The translations under genes and the position numbers were made by a program. A stretch of 64,000 nucleotides of DNA from Cohaesibacter celericrescens (GTDB lineage Bacteria; Pseudomonadota; Alphaproteobacteria; Rhizobiales; Cohaesibacteraceae): the NCBI RefSeq assembly GCF_002866925.1, contig NZ_PKUQ01000042.1:62001-126000 (forward strand), read 5' to 3'. This document shows, piece after piece, positions 55,853 to 64,000 of this stretch. Below the pieces are notes generated by a model. It was given only the letters and a program-made list of their open reading frames with translations. It did not search any database and had not been told where the DNA came from. Each line of letters begins with the position of its first letter. Within the stretch, counting starts at the first letter, position 1.

Positions 55853-56105
55853 ACCGGATCCTCTTGTTGTGATTGGCCTGCGAACAAATCATTGCGGATG
55901 GTGCGCCTTTTTTGCTGTTCCATCCAGCAGAAATGCGTCGGTGTCTTTGTTTCAGGTCTTCGCACACACGGTCAATTCACAACTGGTTGAAGGCGCCGCG
56001 AGCAACGGACCGGTATAAGCGCGCAATCAAGCATTGGCAAATCGCTCCAAGCTCCCTATCTTTCTATCAGCTGAAAGGCTTTCTTTGAGCTGAAAGGATA
56101 TTTCC

Positions 56106-56852
56106 ATGGGATCACCTGAGAAAAAGACACTTGTATTGACCGGAGCAAGCCGAGGCATCGGACATGCAACGGTCAAACGCTTTTCGCAAGCAGGCTGGCG
56201 CGTGATCAGTTGTTCCCGGCATCCTTTCTCTGATAAATGCCCTTGGCCAACGGGCGAAGCGGATCATATTCAGATTGATCTGGCAGATCCTGATGGATTG
56301 GGCGTCGCCGTCGGTGAAATCAAAGACCGGTTGAAAGCAGAGGGCGGACAGCTGAATGCCCTTGTGAACAACGCGGCAATCAGCCCCAAAAATGCCTCTG
56401 GCCAGCGGCTGGATAGCATGGAAACCTCAATGCAGGCTTGGCGACAAGTGTTTCAGGTCAATTTTTTCGCGCCCATCATGCTGGCTCGGGGATTGTTTGA
56501 AGAGCTCAAGGCCGCGCAAGGGTCCATCGTTAATGTGACTTCAATCGCTGGCATGCGCGTACATCCCTTTGCTGGCACGGCCTATGCCACCTCCAAAGCA
56601 GCGCTTGCTTCTCTGACACGCGAGATGGCTGCCGATTTTGGCCCGCATAATATTCGGGTCAATGCGATTGCTCCGGGGGAAATTGACACAGCCATTCTCT
56701 CTCCCGGGACTGAGAAAATTGTCGAGACCATCCCGTTGCGTAGATTGGGGTCCCCGTTAGAAGTGGCAAATACCATCTTTTACCTGTGCTCTGAAGAAAG
56801 CTCCTATGTGTCCGGCGCGGAGGTCCACATCAACGGTGGGCAGCATGTGTGA
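56106..56852 (+). CDS. Short-chain dehydrogenase/reductase
   Basis: A 248-residue classical SDR. TGASRGIG is the cofactor site, NNAA and the triad Ser (VTSIAG), Tyr and Lys (YATSK) follow, and the C-terminus YVSGAEVHINGGQHV is typical. The Arg and Ser-Arg-His after the second strand (SCSRHP) suggest NADP. It is alone on its strand after a 253-base gap that should hold its promoter. Substrate unknown. Confidence 0.9.
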   Translation: MGSPEKKTLVLTGASRGIGHATVKRFSQAGWRVISCSRHPFSDKCPWPTGEADHIQIDLADPDGLGVAVGEIKDRLKAEGGQLNALVNNAAISPKNASGQRLDSMETSMQAWRQVFQVNFFAPIMLARGLFEELKAAQGSIVNVTSIAGMRVHPFAGTAYATSKAALASLTREMAADFGPHNIRVNAIAPGEIDTAILSPGTEKIVETIPLRRLGSPLEVANTIFYLCSEESSYVSGAEVHINGGQHV

Positions 56853-57013
56853 AGCCCAATCCATAATCCATTAGAATCATACCTTCACAAGCAGGAAGCA
56901 AACCTGCACAGCACTGTCGTTTTCATAAAAACACTGCCTTATCAGCCGGATACTCCGGTCTGACGACGGACATTCTGTGGACTTTTTCACGGTGTATCCT
57001 CCTTAGTTCTAAT

Positions 57014-57030
57014 TGTGACATTGTGTCACA
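57014..57030. promoter_or_regulatory. 17-bp palindrome before the DUF2189 gene
   Basis: TGTGACA-TTG-TGTCACA is a perfect inverted repeat, about 120 bases before the start codon. It resembles sites of the CRP/FNR group, but the TGTGA and TCACA halves are seven, not six, bases apart. Confidence 0.45.
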
Positions 57031-57148
57031 GTCATTTCCCGCTAGGATGAGACCAAACGCGCTATTGAGCGCGACAAAGCGAACAAGGGGAACAGCCCTT
57101 AAAACCAGCATCAAACGGCTGTTTCTAATGTTCCTGTGTGGGAGAAGA

Positions 57149-58005
57149 ATGATGACCGATATGTCAGAAGGCGCAGTGGTCACGCCGTTGACCTCTGAGA
57201 AAAGCGATACGCGGCCTAAAATCAAGCCGATTATCAACACGCTCACTACCGATGATTTGACCGAAGCGCTAAGCGACGGGTTGCGCGACTTCCAGAAAAG
57301 CGCTCCCTATGGCCTGTTCTTTGGCGGGTTTTATGCCGTCGCAGGGTGGTTATTGCTGTGGCTGCTGACCTCTTATGATCTGCCTTATCTGGTTTACCCT
57401 TTGGCGTCGGGCTTTGCCCTAATCGCACCGTTCATTGCCGCTGCCTGTATGAAATCAGCCGCCGCCGCGAAGAGGGCCTTGAGCTGTCACCAAATGCTGT
57501 TTTCGGGACGCTGTTTAGTTCCAGAACCAAAGAATTGCGTTGGATGGCCTTGGTGACCGGCTTTGCTTTCATCATCTGGATTGATATCGCAGTCTTTCTT
57601 TATGTGATCTTCTTTGGCCTCAAAGAACTCAATCTTGCTGATTTGATCGGCACCGTCGCCACAACACCGCAAGGCGCGTTGTTTCTGGTGGTCGGTAATC
57701 TGGTCGGCGCAGGCTTGGGAATGGCGGTTTTTTCCATTACCGCAATTTCATTCCCGATGCTCCTGCACAAGGACGTTGATTTCATCACCGCGATGATCAC
57801 GTCGGTCAAATGTGTGATTGCCAATCGCAGAATCATGATCAGCTGGGCAATTTTCATCGCCTTTCTGCTGGCGATCAGCCTTGCTTCGGTGCTGTTGGGC
57901 ATGATCGTCGTGCTGCCCTTGTTGGGTCATGCGACATGGCATCTCTACCGGCGGGCTATTCGCTACGATGAAGCAATAGAATCCAATACAGACGAAAAAG
58001 AATAG
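57149..58005 (+). pseudogene. DUF2189 membrane protein with one-base frameshift
   Basis: Two frames together encode one DUF2189 integral membrane protein of about 285 residues. The first frame (ATG at 57149, GGAG ahead) gives a cytoplasmic N-terminus and helices up to FALIAPFIAA, then goes off into Ala- and Cys-containing nonsense and stops at 57556. Adding one base near 57443 restores a normal continuation, GLYEISRRREEGLEL, which runs into KELRWMALVTGFAFIIWID and the remaining helices to 58005. The base is either truly lost, making a broken gene, or missed in the assembly. Confidence 0.85.
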
Positions 58006-58106
58006 TCTTTATAGTCGCCTATCCTCGATACACAGTCACCCCACACAACGGCGTCGAGGATTGAAGACCGTCCTTTACGGGATGGTTCATTGCGGAACCA
58101 GAAGCG

Positions 58107-58132
58107 AGGGATCAGAAGCAATTCTGATCCCT
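58107..58132 (+). terminator. Hairpin terminator after the DUF2189 gene
   Basis: AGGGATCAGAA and TTCTGATCCCT form a perfect 11-base stem with a four-base loop, followed by TCTTCTT. It lies between convergent genes but has a T-rich tail only on the plus strand. Confidence 0.7.
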
Positions 58133-58175
58133 TCTTCTTGCCAGCTATGGTTTGGCCATTGGCCTCGTTAGCAGA

Positions 58176-61100
58176 CTACACTTGGGATGAGCGCACATTT
58201 CCATTGAGCAACCAGCGGGTGGCCTTGCACAGGTCAGACCCAACACCAAACAGGCTGGGCACCAAAAACAATACAAACAGGGTGGCAACCGCAAGACCAA
58301 ATACGATGGTTATCGCCATTGGTTTGAGGAATTGCGCCTGAAGTGATGCTTCAAATAACAAGGGCGTCAAACCACTGACTGTGGTCAGGGATGTGAGCAG
58401 CACTGCGCGCAAACGGTCACAGCTTGCGCCAATTGCGGCATCTTTGAGGGTCTCTCCGAAGGCCAAACGCTCGTCGAGCCGACTAACCAGAATGATTGAA
58501 TCATTGACCAAAATGCCGGCGAGGCCGAGCAATCCAATCAAGGACAGAATGGTTAGCTGGAACCCGAGCAGATAATGGCCCAAGACGGCACCGACAATGC
58601 CAAACGGAATGATCACCATGATGGCCAGAGGGCGACTGTAGGAGGCAAAAACCCACGCAAGGATGATATAGATTGCGGCCAGTGCAATCATAACTCCAAG
58701 GCGCAAGTCGGCAAACGCTTCCATGCGCTCTTCATTGCGACCGGAAAAATTATAATCTACACCATGTTTGGCGGCGATTTCCGGCATCAGATTTTTATCA
58801 AGAGCGGCGACAAGCTCGGTGACAGTTACCACCTCAGAATCGACATCGCCGGTCACGGAAATGGTGGTTTTACCGTCGAACCGCTGAATAGAAGAGAAGC
58901 CCTGACGGTCCCGTAGTGTGACCACTTCGGTCAAAGGCACATAAGCGCCCGAGGTGCTTTTGAGCCAAATCGAACGCAAGCTGTCAACATCGTTTCGCGC
59001 GTCTTGCTTGATCAAGACATCCACTTCGTCATCCAAAATAGCCAATTTGCGAGCGGTTCTGCCATCCACCAGATCCCGCACCTGCTCGCCAATGGATTGA
59101 GCGGAAAAACCAAGGCTGCGGCCACGGGGTTTCAGCTCCAGAACCAGCTCGGGTTTGCCATATGGCATATTGTCATTCAATTCGCTGACGCCCGGGTATG
59201 ACGACAGCCGTTCTTGCAGGTCCAGCGATGCCTGTTTGAGGGTTTCGGGAGGGGCATTGATGAGACGAATATCCAAATCAGCGCCGGGAGGTCCGCCCCG
59301 TTGCCCACGGATAGAAGCGCGTTTAAGGCCCGCAATTTGCGGCATATTGCGTCGCAAAGCATTCTGGAACACATTTGTGCGCACGCTTCTTTGTTCCGAG
59401 CTGGTCAAGCGCAAGCGCAGCGACGCGACATTGTCTGCGGTTGTCTGGCCAGAACTGCCCAAAGTGATGAAAGAGGCAACCACCAACTTTTCGCCCTTGC
59501 CCAGCTTCCGCTCGGTATCATATACCGCGTCATCCACTTGCTTGACGATTTTAACTGCATCTTGTTCCAAGATACCAACGTTGAAAACCATCGAAATGGT
59601 GATGGTTTCAGACTCGGCAGATGGAAAAAACACAAAACCAACACGCCCGCCAGCGAGCCCGCCATACACCACAGCCATGGAGGCAATGCACAGAGCAATT
59701 GTTGTGTAGCGCCAGGTATAAGAGATTGTAACAAGGGACCGAAACGGTCCGTCACGAAAAGCGGCAAAGCCTTTGTCAAAGGCTCGCCGAAAGGCGCTTT
59801 CTTTGGGCCTTCCATGATTTTCATGCTTATTCTGTTTGGCAGTTCGACGAACCAGAAATAACTCTATTGTGGTGGCCAGTAAAAACGCAAAAGAGACAAA
59901 GGCAATCAACGGCACCATCGGGCCTTTGTCCAAAAACGTGTGCAGCCAAGACCAAGTGCTTTGTGTGTAGCCGCCGAACTTGGCCGCCAGTTCTTTCTCC
60001 ATGCTGTAGAAAAGCACCAACGGGGCAACCAGAACCAAGCCTGTGACAATCACCCTTTTCACATTCCAGCCACGATGATGACTGGGGGTCATGGAATGGG
60101 CCAGATGACCGGGCAAAATGAAAAAACACTCAATCAAGCTTGCCAATAACACCGAGATGACAACCAGTGGCAAGACACCCATAATCTGACCAATAACACC
60201 GCCGATCAACAAAATGGGCGAGAACGCAGCAATGGTCGTCAACGAGGCGGCCGTCACCGGCATCAACATGCGGGCACCGCCGCCCTCGGCGGCGATCGGG
60301 CCGGGTTCACCAGCCTGAAATCGCGTTGTCGCCTCTTCTCCCACAACAATGGCATCATCGACGATGATGCCCAGCATCATGATAAAAGCAAACAGCGACA
60401 TCATGTTGATGGTTTGCCCCAGTGCCAGCAGCACGACACAGGCAGCAAGCATCGCAACCGGAATGCCCGCTGTGACCCATAACGCGGTGCGCATATTGAG
60501 GAAAAGCGCCAGAATCAACAACACAAGAACGAGACCAGAGACAGCGTTTTTGACCAGCAACAGAATGCGTTCAACCAAGGCTTCGGCGCGGGCATCATAT
60601 TGAGTGATAATCAGCGTCGGAGGGAAAATATCACGCGCAGTTGAGAGATACTCGTCGACAATGGCAGATGCCTTTAGCGAATCCTCACTGGGAGCACGGC
60701 GCACCACCAGCTGAATAGCAGATTGCCCTCGCATGAGGCCTCGCACCTGATCGGGGTCAAGCCGCCGTTGGATCTGCGAAATGTCTCCGAGATTAACGCT
60801 GGAACCATCCGTTTGTGATTTAATTTCTATGTTGGAGAGGCGCTCGGGGCTTTCCTCGGCCGCCAATGTGCGCACTTGTTTTTCGATGCCATCCTGCACC
60901 TTGCCCGACGGCAAATCACGGCTGTTGGAGGCAACCTGATCGGCAACATCCTTGATGGTCAACCCCAAGCGCCGCAAATCGTAATCAGACAAGCCGACAT
61001 AAAATTCTTCATCCCGCAAGCCCGTAAAATCAACCGTGTCGACCCCTTTGTCTATCAAGTCATCACGGAGCGTCTTGGCAAATTCCCGCAGCGAAGATTC

Positions 61101-61565
61101 ATCAAACGGGCCAGACAAAATCAATCGCGCCACATCGTCGCGAAACTCCCGATAAGAGACTTTGGGGTCTTCTGCCTGCTCGGGCAAGGTGCTGATGGTA
61201 TCAATGGCGGATTCAACATCCCGCAGTGCCAATTGCATGTCTGCCCCGGGTTTGAACTCCAGACTTATGCTCGCAGCCCCTTCACGGGCATAGGATTGAA
61301 CCGTGTCGACACCGTCGATAAACCGAATTTTTGGCTCAACAATTTCGAGAATATTGGCCTCGACATCTTCGGCGCTGGCTCCTGACCACGTGATCGACAC
61401 CTGTATTGTGTCTGTGGCAATAGTCGGGAAAAACTGGCTATTCATACGAGACAACGAAAAGAGACCGGCAATAAGCAGAATGATCATCAGCAGATTTGCC
61501 GCATTGGGATGATGAACAAAGAACGCAACGACCCCTCTCTTGGGGGCATGATCAAAACGGCTCAT
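58176..61565 (-). CDS. RND-family efflux transporter, inner-membrane pump
   Basis: A 1129-residue AcrB-type proton-driven pump. It has the N-terminal helix (NLLMIILLIAGLFSLSRMN), two large periplasmic loops (about 40-330 and 630-900) and helices with MLGIIVDDAIVVGEEATTRF, where the paired Asp of helix 4 are seen, and GLAGILVNDSIILVSRLDER. It is slightly longer than AcrB because of extra segments near residues 500-600. Its ATG overlaps the fusion-protein stop codon (ATGA). No outer-membrane TolC gene is near, so a distant one would serve. Substrate unknown. Confidence 0.93.
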   Translation of the reverse strand: MSRFDHAPKRGVVAFFVHHPNAANLLMIILLIAGLFSLSRMNSQFFPTIATDTIQVSITWSGASAEDVEANILEIVEPKIRFIDGVDTVQSYAREGAASISLEFKPGADMQLALRDVESAIDTISTLPEQAEDPKVSYREFRDDVARLILSGPFDESSLREFAKTLRDDLIDKGVDTVDFTGLRDEEFYVGLSDYDLRRLGLTIKDVADQVASNSRDLPSGKVQDGIEKQVRTLAAEESPERLSNIEIKSQTDGSSVNLGDISQIQRRLDPDQVRGLMRGQSAIQLVVRRAPSEDSLKASAIVDEYLSTARDIFPPTLIITQYDARAEALVERILLLVKNAVSGLVLVLLILALFLNMRTALWVTAGIPVAMLAACVVLLALGQTINMMSLFAFIMMLGIIVDDAIVVGEEATTRFQAGEPGPIAAEGGGARMLMPVTAASLTTIAAFSPILLIGGVIGQIMGVLPLVVISVLLASLIECFFILPGHLAHSMTPSHHRGWNVKRVIVTGLVLVAPLVLFYSMEKELAAKFGGYTQSTWSWLHTFLDKGPMVPLIAFVSFAFLLATTIELFLVRRTAKQNKHENHGRPKESAFRRAFDKGFAAFRDGPFRSLVTISYTWRYTTIALCIASMAVVYGGLAGGRVGFVFFPSAESETITISMVFNVGILEQDAVKIVKQVDDAVYDTERKLGKGEKLVVASFITLGSSGQTTADNVASLRLRLTSSEQRSVRTNVFQNALRRNMPQIAGLKRASIRGQRGGPPGADLDIRLINAPPETLKQASLDLQERLSSYPGVSELNDNMPYGKPELVLELKPRGRSLGFSAQSIGEQVRDLVDGRTARKLAILDDEVDVLIKQDARNDVDSLRSIWLKSTSGAYVPLTEVVTLRDRQGFSSIQRFDGKTTISVTGDVDSEVVTVTELVAALDKNLMPEIAAKHGVDYNFSGRNEERMEAFADLRLGVMIALAAIYIILAWVFASYSRPLAIMVIIPFGIVGAVLGHYLLGFQLTILSLIGLLGLAGILVNDSIILVSRLDERLAFGETLKDAAIGASCDRLRAVLLTSLTTVSGLTPLLFEASLQAQFLKPMAITIVFGLAVATLFVLFLVPSLFGVGSDLCKATRWLLNGNVRSSQV

Positions 61566-62965
61566 TGTTTTGCCTCTTGATCGGCGTTGTTAGGTGGCGA
61601 TGCGACGCCTTTTACCGGTTCTTTTCTCGCGGCTTTTGACTTTTCTCCAGTCGCACGTTTGCCGCCAACAGAGTTCATATTTTGGCCCTTGGCGTCTGAG
61701 GCACTTTGCTTCTCTCGACCCGGCACCACCAGTTTCAGACCTGGTCCCGCTTCGGCGACCCGTGTTGTGATAATTTCAGTTGCCGGTTCAAACACGGTGC
61801 CGTCAATAAGAACCGTGTCCCCCAGATAGGCCATAACGGAGACATCCTGCGGCTGCATGCGGCCATTGCGGTTAATATAGACCCGACTGCCGCCATAGAG
61901 CGCGGCTTGCGGGACTTCTATTGTATCTTTGTATATCTTGTCCGGTACGACCAATTCGACAAATGTGCCGGTGCGCAAGCGAGATCCTTCTGCAACGCGC
62001 GCATACACTTCGATGCCCCCGTTGGCGGCGTTTACTTCGGGGGCAACGCGTTCGATGATGGCTTGATGGGACTGCACGACATCCCCCAGCTTCCAGTTTA
62101 CATTGATCTTGCGACCAACCAGTTTGTTGTCTTTTGAAATCAAGCGGCCATATTGCGTGTCGGACAAAGTGAAACGCACATCCATCTGGTCCGGATCATA
62201 AAGCGAAACCAGCGTATCATTGCCCGAAACCGATCGTCCCAAATCAACAGACCGAGACTGGACCAATCCGGTAAAGGGGGCTTTGAGCGTGGTGTCGGCC
62301 AAATTGCGACGCGCCTGTTCTAGGCGCCAAACCAGACGTTCAACATTGGCATCTTGCTGCTCGATGCGGGCCTTCAGGACGATAAGATTGTTTTCTCTGG
62401 CTTCCACCGATTGCTGACGCTGGGACAAGATGAGCTTGCGCCCTTCCAATGCCTGTCGGGTCAGACTGCCGCTTTTGGCCAGTTTCTCGGCGCGTTCCAG
62501 ATCGCTGCGAGCGAAGGCTTGTTGCTCGAGCAAGCGCTGCAATGCGGCCTCATCACTGGCAATGGAAGCAGATGTTTCGGTCAATTTGGCTTTAGCTTCA
62601 GCCAAATTTGCCTGTGCCTCGCGAATGGCACCTTCATAATCAAACGGGTCGATGCGCACCAAAGCCTGACCAATCTGCACATTGCGCCCCTCGACCAGTT
62701 CCGGACTGACCCAAATGACCTCACCACTGACCAGCGCCCGCAAGTCGACGTTTCTCGCAGCAGAAACCGTACCATACAGAATAATGTTTGGTTGATGATC
62801 GAAGCGTTTGGCGGGCGACACCTGAACTGCATAGGTTTTCTCACTCGGCGGGCGGCGATCGACCTGAGGTTTGGTCGATACCAAATTCCATGCAACAAAG
62901 GCCCCACCCCCAATAACGAGAAATGGCAGGAGCAATTTGAAAAACCAATTGATCAGCTTCAGCAT
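61562..62965 (-). CDS. RND efflux membrane fusion protein (HlyD/AcrA family)
   Basis: A 467-residue periplasmic adaptor with an N-terminal anchor (LINWFFKLLLPFLVIGGGAF), a split biotinyl/lipoyl-like domain (ILYGTVSAARNVDLRALVSG), a long coiled-coil hairpin (about 110-210, rich in Glu, Ala and Gln) and a beta-barrel. The C-terminus is a long Lys/Ala-rich tail. I chose the ATG at 62965, with GAGG eight bases ahead; the frame is open to a TTG at 63145 that would add a 60-residue acidic extension. Confidence 0.88.
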   Translation of the reverse strand: MLKLINWFFKLLLPFLVIGGGAFVAWNLVSTKPQVDRRPPSEKTYAVQVSPAKRFDHQPNIILYGTVSAARNVDLRALVSGEVIWVSPELVEGRNVQIGQALVRIDPFDYEGAIREAQANLAEAKAKLTETSASIASDEAALQRLLEQQAFARSDLERAEKLAKSGSLTRQALEGRKLILSQRQQSVEARENNLIVLKARIEQQDANVERLVWRLEQARRNLADTTLKAPFTGLVQSRSVDLGRSVSGNDTLVSLYDPDQMDVRFTLSDTQYGRLISKDNKLVGRKINVNWKLGDVVQSHQAIIERVAPEVNAANGGIEVYARVAEGSRLRTGTFVELVVPDKIYKDTIEVPQAALYGGSRVYINRNGRMQPQDVSVMAYLGDTVLIDGTVFEPATEIITTRVAEAGPGLKLVVPGREKQSASDAKGQNMNSVGGKRATGEKSKAARKEPVKGVASPPNNADQEAKQ

Positions 62966-63395
62966 AGTCGATACCTCAACAGACCGCTCTTTCCCCTCTG
63001 GATCATGTGCTGCATTCTCATCGCTCTTTTCCTGCTCCAGCACGTTTGATGCTTTGCTCTGATTACCAGCCTGCGATTTGGGATCATGATGAAGGGTCAT
63101 ATTGTTTGGCCATGTCATTGGGGAAATATGCTCGGAAATCGTCAAGCTTCAAAACCACGGTTTAAAAAAATCAACCCAAGGCTAACATTATATACGCAGC
63201 AGCAAGACAATCCGATTGTTGCATTATTTTGAATTCAATCAAATCAATATACCTATTTAGTCGCAATGACATGAATTCATTGGCAACCAATGGCTCAATA
63301 TCCGCCATAGACGGCTTGGTTGGAGACGATTGTGCTCACTTTCGAGCGACAGAGTCTTATCCTTGCTTCAAAAGCCAAGTCCCACCTAAGCCATG
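62966..63395. other. Upstream region of the efflux operon
   Basis: About 430 bases between the efflux genes and the Hsp33 terminator. The part 62966-63145 is open in frame with the fusion protein but has no good start. The rest is AT-rich (around 63170-63260) and presumably holds the efflux promoter. No regulator gene is seen here. Confidence 0.45.
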
Positions 63396-63398
63396 AAA

Positions 63399-63426
63399 AA
63401 AGCCGCTGGTTTTGGCCAGCGGCTTT
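63399..63426 (-). terminator. Rho-independent terminator after hsp33
   Basis: AAAGCCGCTGG and CCAGCGGCTTT form an 11-base stem with a six-base loop; on the minus strand the stem's T-end extends to six T. Confidence 0.85.
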
Positions 63427-63460
63427 CAAAATTTACTCATCATCAGATCCATGAACGCGG

Positions 63461-64000
63461 TCAGTCTTGATCGCGGCCCTGTATCTCGCCCTCTATCTCT
63501 TCGGGCACAAAATTATAGCTGGTGCTACAGAATTCACATGTCACTTCGATCTTGCCATCGACCATCATGTCATCTCGATCTTCAGGTTTGAAATTATTCA
63601 GCACTTCACCAATCTTTTCACGACTGCAGGTGCAGCGATCTTCAATCGGCATCTCGTCAAATACGCGCGGGTTGTTTTCGTGGAACAGCCGATAGAGCAA
63701 AGTTTCTGCAGTGACCGCAGGATCGGTCAATTCATGGTCATTGACCGTATTGATTAGCGCTTCACATTCGCGCCAGACGTCAACCTCATCAACCTCGCCT
63801 CCGGTTTCGCTGTCTAAATCAGGATGATCACCGGGATGCAGATCGCGATGCGGAATATCAGTTGAGGAATGCGGCAGATATTGCACCAGAAGACCGCCAG
63901 CCAGCCATTCGCTTTTAAAGCTTCCGTCTTTTTGCTTGGTCACCATTTCGGTCGCAGCCAGCCGCACCCGCGTAGGCAACTGCTCAGACTGCATAAAATA
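63461..64000 (-). CDS. hslO: 33 kDa redox-regulated chaperone Hsp33, C-terminal part (partial)
   Basis: The open frame runs off the right edge; about 179 C-terminal residues are seen of roughly 290-330 expected. The redox switch is visible: CTCSREKI (CxC) and, 32-33 residues on, CEFCSTSY (CxxC), which bind zinc when reduced. TLLYRLFHENNPRVFDEMPI before it is a family signature. Hsp33 holds unfolded proteins under oxidative heat stress. An in-frame ATG at 63994 is internal and not the start. The acidic insert with DHPDLDSETGGEVDEVDVW is longer than in E. coli. Confidence 0.93.
   Translation of the reverse strand, partial: YFMQSEQLPTRVRLAATEMVTKQKDGSFKSEWLAGGLLVQYLPHSSTDIPHRDLHPGDHPDLDSETGGEVDEVDVWRECEALINTVNDHELTDPAVTAETLLYRLFHENNPRVFDEMPIEDRCTCSREKIGEVLNNFKPEDRDDMMVDGKIEVTCEFCSTSYNFVPEEIEGEIQGRDQD

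Overview
This 64 kb window is dense, single-copy chromosomal DNA of an alphaproteobacterium, most likely of the order Hyphomicrobiales (Rhizobiales). Support comes from the gene set: a complete Cpa/Tad pilus locus, a yejA-yejA-yejB-yejE-yejF peptide importer, a CycM-type membrane-anchored cytochrome c, the long nucleoside uptake and salvage operon, and a candidate CtrA box (TTAA-N7-TTAA) before the pilus operon. Base composition looks near 50-53% GC, low for many rhizobia, which would fit a marine lineage such as Cohaesibacteraceae; that placement is only a guess. I see no tRNA or rRNA gene, insertion sequence, prophage or CRISPR array.

Layout. 0-6.3 kb: the end of a metallo-beta-lactamase-fold hydrolase, a large CHASE-PAS-GGDEF-EAL cyclic-di-GMP protein, a small secreted protein, pheA, kdsB and a membrane cytochrome c. 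6.4-9.4 kb: NAD salvage (pncA, pncB) with a YbaK-type tRNA-editing protein. 9.6-17.5 kb: YejABEF-type peptide ABC importer with two tandem binding proteins. 17.5-21.4 kb: a hydroxyacid dehydrogenase, then leftward NlpC/P60 peptidase, MarR regulator and M17 aminopeptidase. 21.7-34.1 kb: the tight-adherence pilus island (tadD; cpaB-C-D-E-F-tadB-tadC; cpaA; pilA; and a divergent group with a secretin N-domain protein and two TadE-like pseudopilins). 34.2-36.9 kb: an orphan PhnD-like binding protein, a HAD hydrolase and a retropepsin-like aspartic protease. 37-49 kb: a nucleoside operon read leftward as BMP-type lipoprotein/binding protein, ATPase, two permeases, cdd, punA, deoC, deoA, deoB, a small secreted protein of unknown function, add and upp. 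49.5-55.9 kb: helicase HrpB and the YnjBCD-type ABC transporter. 56.1-58 kb: a short-chain dehydrogenase and a frameshifted DUF2189 membrane protein. 58.2-63 kb: RND efflux pump and its membrane fusion protein. 63.5-64 kb: the C-terminal part of Hsp33, running off the right edge.

How the parts fit. The nucleoside operon is a closed pathway: import across the inner membrane, deamination (cdd, add), phosphorolysis (punA, deoA), ribose/deoxyribose-phosphate breakdown (deoB, deoC) and uracil capture (upp). The Tad island holds the inner-membrane motor and platform, outer-membrane secretin, prepilin peptidase and major pilin, in several transcription units separated by visible hairpins. No wholly new system stands out. 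The points most worth checking are the unknown secreted protein inside the nucleoside operon, the stand-alone secretin N-domain protein, candidate regulatory sites, the orphan PhnD-like protein and the one-base frameshift in the DUF2189 gene.
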